Of a stretch of 64,000 nt of DNA, positions 25,894 to 35,198 are shown in pieces. The stretch lies in the NCBI GenBank assembly GCA_964526695.1, contig CAZGJA010000003.1, forward strand, positions 40,973-104,972, written 5' to 3'. The position numbers and the translations under genes were made by a program. The stretch's first letter is position 1, and every line of letters starts with the position of its first letter. The notes beneath the pieces are model-generated. The model saw only the letters and a program-made list of their open reading frames with translations, ran no database searches and was not told where the DNA came from. The DNA is from JABWBH01 sp964526695. Its GTDB lineage: Bacteria > Planctomycetota > Phycisphaerae > UBA1845.

Positions 25894-27009
25894 ATGGATG
25901 TCCACCCCTTGATCTTCCAGCCCATCTTCAAGCCGCGGCTGTGGGGCGGACGGGCGCTGGAGCAAGTGCTCGGCAAGCCGTTGCCGCCGCAGCAACGCAT
26001 CGGTGAAAGCTGGGAGCTTGCGGACCTCAACGAAGACGTGAGCGTCGTCGCGCGCGGACCGGCTTGCGGACGAACGCTGCGGCAGCTCGTTGCGGAATGG
26101 GGCGCGGCGCTAACCGGACGCGTACCGCTCGTGCAAGGCCGCTGCCCGCTGCTGCTGAAATACCTCGACGCGCGGGACACCCTCAGCGTGCAGGTTCATC
26201 CCACGCCCGGCGATTCGCTTTCCTCCGGCGGATCGATCCCGTTCAAGCACGAAGCGTGGTACGTCATCGGTGCAGCCGAGGGCGCGTGCATCTACCGCGG
26301 ACTTCAAGCCGGCGTGGACATCGAGCGCCTGCGCGAGGCCATCGACGCGGGCGAGGTCGAGTCCGTCCTGCAACGCGTCCCCGTCAAGCCGGGTCAGGCG
26401 TTCTATCTCCCGGCGGGCACCGTCCACGCTCTCGGTGCCGGCGTCCTGGTGGCGGAAGTTCAAACGCCGGGCGACGTCACCTACCGGCTGCACGACTGGA
26501 ATCGCATCGACCCCCTGACGGGCCGACCGCGAGATCTGCACGTCAGCGAAGCACTCCGCTGCATCCGGCTCGATCTGGACGTCGCGGCAGCGGAGGTGCG
26601 ATCGCACGTCGCCAGCGTGTGGACCGCGGTGACGCGGCTGATCACCTGCGAGTCGTTCATCATCGAACGCGTCCGTATGGTGGACGGCGTCGAGCAGGAC
26701 ATTCCCTACGATGAGATGGTGACGTGGATGGTGCTTTCCGGGCGCGGCGAGGCCAGTTGCCGCTGGGGCGCGAATCGCGTAACGATTCCGTTTTCCCGCG
26801 GCGACACCCTGCTGCTTCCCGCGGGCATGAAGGAGGCGCGCGTGCGAACGGAGGATGACTGCGCCTGGCTGGAGATCACGGTGCCGATCCGCAGCGACCT
26901 TGCGGAGTATGCGCGCCCCGACCGCGAGAGCCTGCGCGAAACGGGCTTGCCCGGCTCAAAACTCGTGAGCTTGAACGTTCCGCATCGCGGCGAAGGTCCG
27001 ACCGGTTGA
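25894..27009 (+). CDS. manA: Mannose-6-phosphate isomerase, class I
   Basis: The 371-residue protein has the type I PMI cupin core. LSVQVHPTPGD provides a zinc-site Gln/His pair, KHEAWYVI the zinc-binding Glu region, and LPAGTVHALGAG a further His. The enzyme interconverts mannose-6-phosphate and fructose-6-phosphate, feeding GDP-mannose synthesis or mannose catabolism. ATG 25894 (GAGG upstream) starts right before HPLIFQPIFKPRLWGG, the usual N-terminus of the family. An upstream start at 25828 would add a low-complexity leader. No other mannose gene is adjacent. Confidence 0.93.
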   Translation: MDVHPLIFQPIFKPRLWGGRALEQVLGKPLPPQQRIGESWELADLNEDVSVVARGPACGRTLRQLVAEWGAALTGRVPLVQGRCPLLLKYLDARDTLSVQVHPTPGDSLSSGGSIPFKHEAWYVIGAAEGACIYRGLQAGVDIERLREAIDAGEVESVLQRVPVKPGQAFYLPAGTVHALGAGVLVAEVQTPGDVTYRLHDWNRIDPLTGRPRDLHVSEALRCIRLDLDVAAAEVRSHVASVWTAVTRLITCESFIIERVRMVDGVEQDIPYDEMVTWMVLSGRGEASCRWGANRVTIPFSRGDTLLLPAGMKEARVRTEDDCAWLEITVPIRSDLAEYARPDRESLRETGLPGSKLVSLNVPHRGEGPTG

Positions 27010-27067
27010 GAATGAGGAATCATCGCCATTGCGCCGTAGAGGGGCACAACATCGTTTGGGCGGTCTG

Positions 27068-27781
27068 ATGCTTGCGCATCATGCGAAGTTCTGGTGGCGG
27101 CTGCGCGCGGGGCTGGTGATCGTCGCCGCTTTGGTGATCCTCGCGGGGCTGGGGAGTCTGGCGCAATCCGCCATCGACGGGCAGGTGCAGGAGTCCATTC
27201 GCAAAGCCCTGTGGGTGCTCGGCGCGCTGCTGGTGTCCGTGGTGCTGCACCGGCTGATGTCGCTGGCGGACCTCGTGGCCCAGCTTCGCGAGCGCATCGC
27301 GCGGCAGAATCACCGCATCCACCTGCTCGAAGCGACGCTGCGCCGGCACGGCTCGCCCGTTCCGGGGGGCGTGCCGCTCGAATGGACGTCGGCCACCCTC
27401 GACGGCAACCCGACGATCATGCTCACGGCGACCGCCACGGCGCCGCTGGGCGAGGATGCGCTGTTGTATCGTGCGGATGCCGAGCCGAATGACGCGGGAG
27501 ATGCGGAACCGCGGAGCGAGATCTCCCGCCCGGCCGTCGATTCGCAGGCGCACGCTCAAGCCAGCGCCGCCGACGCGGAGGAGCTTGGCTCGCTGTGCCG
27601 GGACTTCCGGGCGGCCGTGGCGGAGCGAAACCTCATCGAGGCGCTGCGCGTCGGGCGACTCCTGCGGCATCGCTTCCCCCATTCGCGCCGGGCGATGGAG
27701 TTTGAGGCGATCGAGCCCGTGCTGCAGGCGCGCCTCCGGGCCGAACCGGCGCCGGCCTCGAGAAGCCCGCAACGAGTCTGA
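27068..27781 (+). CDS. Two-helix membrane protein of unknown function
   Basis: Started at ATG 27068 the product is 237 residues. Two closely spaced transmembrane helices (LVIVAALVILAGLG and ALWVLGALLVSVVL) are followed by a coiled-coil-like segment (LVAQLRERIARQNHRIHLLEATL). An Ala/Glu-rich linker leads to a helical C-terminus (LIEALRVGRLLRHRFPHS) that resembles a TPR-like pair. No known family is recognised. An alternative TTG start at 27029 is possible. The gene follows manA by 58 bases on the same strand, so a shared transcript is possible, although no functional link is apparent. Confidence 0.7.
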   Translation: MLAHHAKFWWRLRAGLVIVAALVILAGLGSLAQSAIDGQVQESIRKALWVLGALLVSVVLHRLMSLADLVAQLRERIARQNHRIHLLEATLRRHGSPVPGGVPLEWTSATLDGNPTIMLTATATAPLGEDALLYRADAEPNDAGDAEPRSEISRPAVDSQAHAQASAADAEELGSLCRDFRAAVAERNLIEALRVGRLLRHRFPHSRRAMEFEAIEPVLQARLRAEPAPASRSPQRV

Positions 27782-27946
27782 TCCCCCGCGAGCAACAGGG
27801 TGCAGCGCCTGCCTGCGTCTAACGGTCCGTGGTAAGAAGGACTTCTGCTTGGGGGACCGGCTTTCCAGCCGGTCATTTGCTGGGAATCCCGATGGGGTCG
27901 GGGGGGAAAAGCCAAAGCCGCAAATTTCCACCACGGGCTGGTAACC

Positions 27947-28756
27947 CTATGCACCGACCGCTGAATACCGCTTCACCGCATTTCGCCAGATGAATCGAAA
28001 CACCGCGATCCCCGCACCCAGCCATGCAAGCTGCCACCCCAGACCGACCGCAAGCTCGCGCGGCTGGAGCTTGCCCATCAGCGCCGCGGCGGGAAAGTAG
28101 ATGATCCACTTGAACGGCATCAAATCCGCGAAACGCTGCAACAGCGGCGGAAGGATCGTCAGCGGCGCCAGCCTCCCGCCGAAGAACAGAGAGGCCCCGA
28201 ACCAGAGCTGCCCCACCGCTTCCGACCGGGTGAACCAGAACGCCGACAGCGCCACGATGTAACCCCACAGGAAGTTCAGCGCCGAGGCCAGCACCGTCGC
28301 CATCAGGCCCGCCGCGACGCTCATCAGCCCCAGCTCCACGCGGGGCGCTGTAAGCCACGCGATGACGATCCAGATCGGCGCGAGGATCGCCGTCGTCGTC
28401 ACCTTGTACGCCAGATTGTCCGACAAGCTTTCCCACACCGGCAGGATGGGCCGCAGCAGCTTCGGCGACATCGCCCCCGTGCGGACGAAATAGCCCATTT
28501 CGTACACGTCCCACGCCGTGCACAGATGCCCGACGATCATGGTCAGCAGGAAGTACGCGGCGAAATCGCCCGATGAGAAACCGCGGATGTCGCCTCCCCC
28601 TTGCTTGCCGGCGATGGCGGCGCTCCACATCGCCATGGCCACCGCCGGATACACGACGCCCCAGAACGCCCAGAGGAGCATCTCGCCGCGGTATTGGATC
28701 ATGACCGCGACGGAACGACGGAAAAACGCCGGCATGGCGAAGATCAGGGTCTTCAT
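27947..28756 (-). CDS. ABC-2 family transporter permease
   Basis: The 269-residue protein has six predicted helices and the layout of ABC-2-type permeases of the PF06182 kind: IQYRGEMLLWAFWGVVYPAV at the start, a WDVYEMGYFVRTGAMSPKLL loop and a final FRFIWRNAVKRYSAVG. Such permeases work with a separate ATPase and often a second permease. None is encoded beside it in this window, so its substrate and partner are unknown. ATG 28756 is placed directly before the first basic residues; the frame extends a further 22 codons upstream. Confidence 0.85.
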   Translation of the reverse strand: MKTLIFAMPAFFRRSVAVMIQYRGEMLLWAFWGVVYPAVAMAMWSAAIAGKQGGGDIRGFSSGDFAAYFLLTMIVGHLCTAWDVYEMGYFVRTGAMSPKLLRPILPVWESLSDNLAYKVTTTAILAPIWIVIAWLTAPRVELGLMSVAAGLMATVLASALNFLWGYIVALSAFWFTRSEAVGQLWFGASLFFGGRLAPLTILPPLLQRFADLMPFKWIIYFPAAALMGKLQPRELAVGLGWQLAWLGAGIAVFRFIWRNAVKRYSAVGA

Positions 28757-28859
28757 GGCGAAATCGCACGAACTGAAACACGGCGTGACGCAGCGACCTT
28801 GGCGCACAGGATGCACCCGCAATTTCGCAGCGGTCTGCCGACGTGGCGGCGAACCTCCA

Positions 28860-29243
28860 TCAGTGCTTCATGCCTCCCAGTTGCACCGACGCTCCCGGCT
28901 TGTGCGGGCAGTGCGCCGTGTTGATGCAGGAGTCCGGCAGCAGCAATCGCGTCACCGGACGGTTGTGCAGCAGGTGCTCCTCCACGATCTCGACGGCGTC
29001 CTCCGGCTTGACGAAGCCGTACCAGACCTGCTCCGGATAGACCACGACGGTGACGCCGTGCTCGCACTGGTCGAGGCAGCCGGCCTGGTTGACGCGCACG
29101 CGGCCCTTCAGCCCTCGCGCCGCAACCTCGGCCTTGAGGCGCTCGCGCACCGCCGCGCCGCCCCGCTCCGCGCAGCAGCCCCGCGCGTCGCCGGGCGTGC
29201 GCTCGTTGTTGCAGACGAACACGTGACGTTCGAACTTAGGCAT
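28860..29243 (-). CDS. Thioredoxin-like [2Fe-2S] ferredoxin
   Basis: The 127-residue protein begins with the strand FERHVFVCNNERTPGDARGCC and has the cysteine pattern of thioredoxin-like [2Fe-2S] ferredoxins: Cys11, Cys23 or Cys24, Cys56 and Cys60 (AGCLDQC). The helix-rich middle and VVVYPEQVWYGFV strand also match. Such proteins carry electrons or serve as subunits related to NuoE/hydrogenase chains, and the partner here is unknown. The C-terminal ~25 residues add four polar, cysteine- and histidine-containing segments (SCINTAHCPHKPG) not found in the core fold. Confidence 0.88.
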   Translation of the reverse strand: MPKFERHVFVCNNERTPGDARGCCAERGGAAVRERLKAEVAARGLKGRVRVNQAGCLDQCEHGVTVVVYPEQVWYGFVKPEDAVEIVEEHLLHNRPVTRLLLPDSCINTAHCPHKPGASVQLGGMKH

Positions 29244-29398
29244 GATCGTCGCTGCCCATCTGCTCCCCGAACCGCATCATCCCTCTGTGCATCATCACCG
29301 TGGGCGCAAGCCCGGAATCAGAGCCGTGGGCGCAAGCCCTCGGTCAGGCGCGTTGAATCGCACCGCCAAACGCTCGCCCGGCGCGCCAATCGCCCTCC

Positions 29399-29890
29399 TC
29401 ACGCATCCGCCCGCGGCTGAAGGTCCAACGCATACGCCAGGTTGCACCGCGACGGCACATGTTCGCCGCGAATGGGCACGAAGCCGAAACTCTCGTACAG
29501 CCGAATCGCGTCCGTGAGGACGGACGCCGTTTCAAGCTCCATGCGGCCAAAGCCCAGCTCGCGCGCCTGCTGAAGCGCATGGACGAGGAGCCGCCGTCCC
29601 AACCCGCGCCCGCGCCACGCCGGACGCAGATACAACTTGCGCAGCTCGCACACGCCCTCGCGGATGGGAAGCAGTCCGACGGTGCCCACGATCGCCGGCT
29701 CGGAAGTTTCCAGCACGTCGAACCGCCCGCCGCCCTGATGATACGCCCGCTCAATGTCCAGTAAGTCGGCGTCAATCCCGCATGTGTCGCACAGCAGACC
29801 GTACTCGCCAAGCACGTCGCGGATCAGGGATCGAACCACGTCGCTGTCGGCGTTGGACGCAGGTCTTAGACGCCAGCCATCAGGCAACAT
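29399..29890 (-). CDS. GNAT family N-acetyltransferase
   Basis: From ATG 29890 the product is 163 residues. The acetyl-CoA binding motif A is LRKLYLRPAWRGRGLGRRLL (R/Q-x-x-G-x-G/A pattern), followed by the beta5-alpha4 region with YESFGFVPIRGEH. The substrate cannot be predicted. A longer frame reaches 29986, but the extra 32 residues are not family-like. The next gene on the same strand lies 150 bases away (the ferredoxin), so they may or may not be cotranscribed. Confidence 0.88.
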   Translation of the reverse strand: MLPDGWRLRPASNADSDVVRSLIRDVLGEYGLLCDTCGIDADLLDIERAYHQGGGRFDVLETSEPAIVGTVGLLPIREGVCELRKLYLRPAWRGRGLGRRLLVHALQQARELGFGRMELETASVLTDAIRLYESFGFVPIRGEHVPSRCNLAYALDLQPRADA

Positions 29891-30023
29891 CCACGCGGCA
29901 CTCCAACGGGCGGCTTGCGGAAGTACGCGATCGGCGCAGAAAAGCCGAAGCGATGACGTAATGCCCGCGGCTCTCCGGGCGGACATGGAACACCCGACGA
30001 TCCCGTCAGTTCCAGAGTGCTGC

Positions 30024-30060
30024 GGGTGGCACGGTCTGGCGTACTCGCCAGGCCGTGGCG
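30024..30060. repeat. REP-like hairpin, single copy
   Basis: GGTGGCACGGTCTGGCG-TACT-CGCCAGGCCGTGGCG, located between the acetyltransferase and the 3' end of the DUF1080 gene. Confidence 0.85.
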
Positions 30061-30160
30061 GATCATGATTGAACGCGCGATCCCAAACTCCACGCGACGC
30101 GGACTCCGGCCAGCCCGCTATCGCCGCCCCCTGCGCGTCCGCCGCCCTATCGCAGGAGGA

Positions 30161-32803
30161 TTATGCGCCGCCCGCCGGAAGCGGACGAATCTTGATGTTG
30201 CGATACGAGACCTTGTCCCCGTGGTCCTGCAGCGCAATGTGCCCCTTCGGTTCACGGCCATACCGCGGCAGCGTCTTGAACTTGCTCTCGGCAACCTTCT
30301 TGTTCCACTCTTCGCTGTTCACCTCGTAGGCGCAGACCTTCACGCCGTTGAGCCAGTGCTCCACCTTGTTGCCCTGCGCGACGATGCGGGCCTGGTTGAA
30401 CCGGCCCGTGGGCAGCGTCAGGTCGCGCGGAGCGGGGTACAGCGCGTAGTTCGAACCCGCGCTCGTCAGCGGGTTCTGCCCGTCATTGTGAAAGTCGTTG
30501 TCGAGCACCTGCATCTCAGGACCGGTGCTCCAGACGGCGTCCAGCCCGTCGCCTTCGCCGACGCGGTAGAAGATGCCGCTGTTGCCGCCCTTCGCAATCT
30601 TCCATTCCAGCGTCAGCTCGAAGTTGTCGAACTCGTCCGCCGTGATGATGTCCCCGCCCTGACCCGTGCGCGTCAGGCAGCCGTCCTCGATCGTCCATCC
30701 CGCGGGCATGTCGGTCTTCTTGAACCCGCGCCAGCCCGACGTGGACTTGCCGTCGAAGAGCAGCTTGAAGCCGGCTTTCCTTTCGGCCTCGCTCAGCGTA
30801 TTCGGCGCGGCTGCATACGCATTCGGCAGCGGCTTGCCCGGCACATCCTTCGGAACGGTGTTCAGCGTGTACCACGCTTCGGTTCCCCACGGCTCCGCGC
30901 CGGACTCGCTCGTCCAGCCGCCCAGCAGCCGCACGTACACGACGCGACCGGCCTTGATGCCGGGCATTTCCAGGAAGACGTGCTTGCGGTCCTCGGAGAC
31001 GCTGGCGGATTTGATCTCGAGCGCCTCTTCGTCCACCTTGCCTCCGCCGAAATCCGCCTTCGGCTCATATCGCCATTGCGAGGCATCATAAAAGCTCGTG
31101 TCCCAGCCCATGCCCGGCGCCAGCGGCTGCGTGAACTCGATCTCCATGCCGTTGGACTTGGCGCGAACGGCGAACATTTCGAATGCGCTCTTGCCGCTGA
31201 GCCGCAGCTTCTGCAGCCCGAATGGCTGGCGACCCTCGCGTCCCCAGCCCGGCGCGCTGAACCCGCCCACCATCAGCGTGCCGTCCGGCGCCCACTCGAG
31301 CCGCGACACGCCTGATTCGAATCCGCCCGCGAACGCAAACACGCAACCCTGATACTCGCCGCCCACTTTCTCCAGGACCACGCGATTGATGGTGGCGAGC
31401 GTAATGTCCCCGATCAACATGTGCCCCTGATAGGGGCCTGCGGCAATCGCCGTCGGCTGCGAAGGAGACACGGAAACTTCCCCATGGGGCAGCCAGACGG
31501 CGGGCGGCGTGACCGGCTGATCCTCAAACGGTCCGGCCGGCGTGGTGCGTGCGCCGAAGAACCGCCCCTGCTTGACGTGCACGAGCTTGCCGGATGGAAC
31601 CCAATCGCCCTGCACGTCGGTGGCGAAAAGCTCGCCGTCCACGCCGATGCCCAGGCCGCACGGACCGCGCAGCCCCGACGCCACCGTTTCGTATTCGCCC
31701 TTCTCCGGATCGATGCGGATGACCGTTCCGCGCCCTTTCGGTTGAGGTTGAAGCGTGCGACCGGTGATGTCGAGCGGCATGGACAGCGTCGTGTACAGCG
31801 TGGCGTCTTTCGAGACCAACCCGGAGCTGAACTCGGCGAAGTTCCCGCTGTAAGCCCAGTGACCGCAGACCGTCCAGTATTCGTTGACGGTCGCGAACTC
31901 GCCGGTGCTGTCCACCAGCCGACTGACCTCCTGCTTCTGGGCAATGTATAATTTGCCCTTCACAAGCGCCAGACCCATCGGCTCCTGCATCCCGTAGGCA
32001 ATGGTGCGCGAGCGCACCGTTTCCCAGGAGTCGCCGTCCGTTCCTCCAACCAGCCCGACGCTGTCAAAATCGTCCCACGCGGACAGCAGCAGACGCCCGT
32101 CCTCCAGGAACGCCATCCCCGTCACCTTGGCTTTGAGCTTTTCGGGCGGTCGAATCGACAACAGGATGTAGGCTGGATGCGCGGCGTCCAGCGGCAGCAG
32201 ATCGCCGGGGCGCCCCCGCTGGAGCGCGAAATCCACCCGCTTTCGTCCCGCCGCGGCAAGCCGAGACTCCGTCGGTGGGACGCCCAAGACGACCGTCGGG
32301 ATGGCCTCGAACCCATCGCCTTCAACGCCGGGACGGCGCCACTCGAGCTTGAGCAGCTCGGCTCCGCTGTTGTCGAAGTGAACGACGCGCAGCGCGTGCT
32401 CGCCGGGCATCAGACCCATGACCCCGGTGGCGGATGCGCCTCCCTGCAGCCCGTCGAAGTCGATGACCGCACGACCGTCGATGACCAGTCGCGAGCCGTC
32501 GTCGCTCGTGAGGCGGAAAGCGTACTCGCCGGCCTGGTCGATCGTCAGGACGGTTGTCACCTCGGTGAGGAACTGGTCGGTAAGCGGAGCGAAGTCGCCG
32601 CGTTCGCCCGCAAGGTCGATCGCGGGGACGACTTTGCAGACGTTCGGCGCCTGATCCGCAAGCAGGGGATACAGCCGGGTCATCGTTCGACCCACGTCGT
32701 AGAGCCGAACGAGAGCGCCCGGCTCGGCGGCGGGCGGCGGCGTCTGCGCCGCGGCGTCTGACAGGACACAGAGCAAGAGCAGCCTCATCGACAACCTGAG
32801 CAT
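30161..32803 (-). CDS. Secreted PA14 / beta-propeller / DUF1080 protein
   Basis: The 880-residue protein has a signal peptide (LLLLCVLSDAAAQ) and three parts. Residues ~30-165 are a PA14-like sandwich (YAFRLTSDDGSRLVIDG). Residues ~200-545 are a propeller of the secreted-quinoprotein/NHL kind, with SGLRGPCGLGIGVDGELFATD and DVQGDWVPSGKL. Residues ~675-878 are a DUF1080 (3-keto-disaccharide hydrolase-like) lectin fold, with LLFDGKSTSGWRGFKK and GGNSGIFYRVGE. DUF1080 proteins are abundant in PVC bacteria and linked to glycan breakdown. The heme-binding CxxCH of related large proteins is absent. It is the last gene of a leftward unit with the MFS gene and a small secreted protein. Confidence 0.88.
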   Translation of the reverse strand: MLRLSMRLLLLCVLSDAAAQTPPPAAEPGALVRLYDVGRTMTRLYPLLADQAPNVCKVVPAIDLAGERGDFAPLTDQFLTEVTTVLTIDQAGEYAFRLTSDDGSRLVIDGRAVIDFDGLQGGASATGVMGLMPGEHALRVVHFDNSGAELLKLEWRRPGVEGDGFEAIPTVVLGVPPTESRLAAAGRKRVDFALQRGRPGDLLPLDAAHPAYILLSIRPPEKLKAKVTGMAFLEDGRLLLSAWDDFDSVGLVGGTDGDSWETVRSRTIAYGMQEPMGLALVKGKLYIAQKQEVSRLVDSTGEFATVNEYWTVCGHWAYSGNFAEFSSGLVSKDATLYTTLSMPLDITGRTLQPQPKGRGTVIRIDPEKGEYETVASGLRGPCGLGIGVDGELFATDVQGDWVPSGKLVHVKQGRFFGARTTPAGPFEDQPVTPPAVWLPHGEVSVSPSQPTAIAAGPYQGHMLIGDITLATINRVVLEKVGGEYQGCVFAFAGGFESGVSRLEWAPDGTLMVGGFSAPGWGREGRQPFGLQKLRLSGKSAFEMFAVRAKSNGMEIEFTQPLAPGMGWDTSFYDASQWRYEPKADFGGGKVDEEALEIKSASVSEDRKHVFLEMPGIKAGRVVYVRLLGGWTSESGAEPWGTEAWYTLNTVPKDVPGKPLPNAYAAAPNTLSEAERKAGFKLLFDGKSTSGWRGFKKTDMPAGWTIEDGCLTRTGQGGDIITADEFDNFELTLEWKIAKGGNSGIFYRVGEGDGLDAVWSTGPEMQVLDNDFHNDGQNPLTSAGSNYALYPAPRDLTLPTGRFNQARIVAQGNKVEHWLNGVKVCAYEVNSEEWNKKVAESKFKTLPRYGREPKGHIALQDHGDKVSYRNIKIRPLPAGGA

Positions 32804-32896
32804 ATCCTTACTTCTCCAGCGAAACCCGCGTGAAAATCCAACAAGCCCAACCCGGGCGCTATCCTCAACCGCCCGGCGATGCGCGCGGCGACCGCG

Positions 32897-33559
32897 TTAC
32901 TTGCGCCAGGCGAAACCGCAGATGTTGTAGCCGTCGCGCTTTTGCGTCATGACGGCCGATTCACGGTCCACTTTGCCGTCCCCCGTGCCCATCACTTCGT
33001 AACGGTCCCACGGCGTGTTGCCGCGCAGGGGCATCTGCACCTTGGTGTTCTCCGGCATCCCGGAGAACTCGAAGCGGCGCTGCAACACCGCTTCAGAACC
33101 ATCCTCGCTGCTGTGCGTCGAGAGGGACTCGAACACCTTGATCTCCTCGCCCGTGGGGAGAATCAGCGAGAAATGGAAGTGGACGCTCACCTGGCCGAAC
33201 GTATAACCCCGGAAACGCACGGCCGGGTACATCGTTTCGCCGCCTCGGAGGATCGTCCAAACCTGGTCGTCCGAAGCCTCGAAGTACAGGCGTGTGCTCT
33301 GCACCGTCGGGCTTAGCCCGCGCCGACCGTCATAAGGCCAGCCCTCGAAGTTCACCCCGCCGCGCCAAGCCATGTACAGCCGGCATTCCACGCAATCGAA
33401 CGCCACCGACATGTCCTCGCTGAGCGGCAGCACGGCCATCCTCGGCAGCCCGTTGAGGGTGCAGCGAACCACGCGCAACGCCTTGCTCCCGCCGCTCTGA
33501 TTCGCGGCGCCGGCGCCCCACGGCAGCACCAGCAACAGCCCCGCCAGCACAACGTTCAT
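32897..33559 (-). CDS. Small secreted protein related to PVC dehydrogenase/heme-binding families
   Basis: The 220-residue product has a signal peptide (LAGLLLVLPWGAGAAN) and a beta-rich body. The segment SVAFDCVECRLYMAWRGGVNFEG followed by YDGRRGL resembles the strand found N-terminal to propeller/cytochrome domains in large PVC secreted proteins, here encoded alone. Beyond that I cannot assign a domain. Its ATG overlaps the stop of the upstream MFS gene (ATGA, 33556-33559), indicating translational coupling. The gene for the PA14/propeller/DUF1080 protein starts 93 bases downstream. Confidence 0.8.
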   Translation of the reverse strand: MNVVLAGLLLVLPWGAGAANQSGGSKALRVVRCTLNGLPRMAVLPLSEDMSVAFDCVECRLYMAWRGGVNFEGWPYDGRRGLSPTVQSTRLYFEASDDQVWTILRGGETMYPAVRFRGYTFGQVSVHFHFSLILPTGEEIKVFESLSTHSSEDGSEAVLQRRFEFSGMPENTKVQMPLRGNTPWDRYEVMGTGDGKVDRESAVMTQKRDGYNICGFAWRK

Positions 33560-34851
33560 GATGCTTTCTCCTTCGTCGCCGTCGCGCCCGTCTCATCTCT
33601 GAACAGGACGGCCACCAACAGCGCACAGGCCAAACCGATACCGGCCAGAACATACCAGAGCGGCGAGTAGTTCACCACCGCCGGTGTAACATCGTGCACC
33701 GTGCACCAGTCCTGCAGCCGGCCCGAAAGGAAACCACCGAGAATCGGTCCGCCGCCAAGAATGAGAATCCCGAACAAAGTCTGGGCGGAGTGCCGCACGT
33801 CCGACGGCGCCAACCGGTCCACGTAGATATAGGACGCCGCGAAAAAGCACGAGTAGCACACGCCGTGGAACGCCTGGCTGGCGACGACCAACCACACAGG
33901 CAGCCCGGCCGTTGCGAAAACAACGTAGCGTGCAAAGTACGCCAGGGCGCCGATCGCGATCACCCCGCGGAAACCCAGCTTCGCCAGCAGGAAACCCAGC
34001 GCCGGCAGGATCAGGATCTCCGCGAACTGCCCCACGGTCATCGCGGGTCCGGCTTCGCTGTCCAGCAGCCCGATCGACTTGAGGAACGGGAACGTCTGCA
34101 GGAAGTAGATTTGGTGAATGGCGGCGATGGCCAGGCTCACCAGCACAAGGAGTGCAAACGACGGACGGGAGAAGAGCCGAGCCGCGCGAGCAAACGCGAG
34201 CCTCTCGACGGCGTCGCGCCGCGGCGGCGTGTGCGGAAGCCCGAGGCAGAAGATCGCATACACGATGGACATCGCGCCGGAGAACCGCAGCGCGTGCGCA
34301 AGCCGCGCGACCACGTCGGGATGCTCCGTCCCCGCCAGAAACGGCGGCATCCACCGCCAGTGGAGGTCGCTCTGAAGGAACAGCATCGGAAACGCCCAGC
34401 TCGCGGCGATCCACCCCAGCGTCCCCCACACCCGAACCCACGGGAACTCCCGCCTCGCGTCGCCCAGATGCGCAAACGCCATCGAGTTGGTCAGCGCCAG
34501 CGTCGGCATGTAGAGGATGCTGTACACGATGGACAGCCCCAGCCACGCCCCATACGTCGTCTGCGAAGCCGTGATCCACTTGAGCACGCCGCCGAGGAGC
34601 AGGAAGCACGCCAGCACGCGCTCGGTGCTGAAGTACCGATCGGCGAACTGACCGGCAATGAACGGAGCGCAGATCGCCCCGATGGAGCCGCCCAGCCCGA
34701 GGATCCAGCCGATCTGCGCGCCGGTGAACCCCAACCCACCTTCCGCCGTGCTCGCCCCCAGGTACCGCGAGGCCACCGGCAGCCACGCGCCCCACACGGC
34801 ATACTGCAGCAGCATCATGCCCGACAAACGCAGATAGACGTCAATCCTCAT
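33556..34851 (-). CDS. MFS transporter, nucleoside:H+ symporter (NupG/XapB)-like
   Basis: From ATG 34851 the product is 431 residues with 12 predicted helices. Family marks are LSGMMLLQYAVWGAWLPV at the N-terminus, a GQFADRYF loop after helix 2, and the paired ALTNSMAFAHL/FPWVRVWGTLGWI region typical of the nucleoside-permease branch. Substrates in that branch are nucleosides, but planctomycete members beside glycan genes may take up sugars, which is inference. It opens a three-gene unit with the two downstream secreted proteins. A TTG at 34884 is an unlikely longer start. Confidence 0.9.
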   Translation of the reverse strand: MRIDVYLRLSGMMLLQYAVWGAWLPVASRYLGASTAEGGLGFTGAQIGWILGLGGSIGAICAPFIAGQFADRYFSTERVLACFLLLGGVLKWITASQTTYGAWLGLSIVYSILYMPTLALTNSMAFAHLGDARREFPWVRVWGTLGWIAASWAFPMLFLQSDLHWRWMPPFLAGTEHPDVVARLAHALRFSGAMSIVYAIFCLGLPHTPPRRDAVERLAFARAARLFSRPSFALLVLVSLAIAAIHQIYFLQTFPFLKSIGLLDSEAGPAMTVGQFAEILILPALGFLLAKLGFRGVIAIGALAYFARYVVFATAGLPVWLVVASQAFHGVCYSCFFAASYIYVDRLAPSDVRHSAQTLFGILILGGGPILGGFLSGRLQDWCTVHDVTPAVVNYSPLWYVLAGIGLACALLVAVLFRDETGATATKEKAS

Positions 34852-34927
34852 CACGCGCCCCGCGTCCGCCGGCCGATGGCCCAACCGGCAGTCGCAGCGT
34901 AATAGAACGATTCACCGACCGTCGCAC

Positions 34928-34987
34928 AAGCGCAGCGAGAAGCGCCGCGACCAGCGCTGCGACAAGCGCTGCGGGAAGCGCTGCGGG
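34928..34987. repeat. 12-bp tandem array between divergent genes
   Basis: Five units (AAGCGCAGCGAG, AAGCGCCGCGAC, CAGCGCTGCGAC, AAGCGCTGCGGG twice) lie in the ~345-base gap between the leftward MFS gene and the rightward rnr gene. This is also where both promoters must be. A minus-strand open frame over it would encode only a QRF-type 4-residue repeat and is not called. Confidence 0.9.
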
Positions 34988-35198
34988 AAGTTCATCGAGC
35001 CGGCGTGCGGCACGCGCCCGCAGCAGCGGACCGATTGACCGCCAGTTCTACGGAGTCCGACCCCGGCGGCGAGCTTGCGCCTCGCCTTTTTCCTGGGAAG
35101 TCCGACCCATGCCGGTTCCGTTGCGGATCGGGTCGCTTCGACGGCGCTGCGGCGGTACGATCGCCCGCAAACGGAATCTCCGAGAAAGGCGCCAGCAC

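Noticed and set aside
28900..29250. NuoE-type complex I subunit
   Set aside because: The [2Fe-2S] pattern fits, but the protein lacks the N-terminal helical part of NuoE and no nuoF/nuoG lies beside it.
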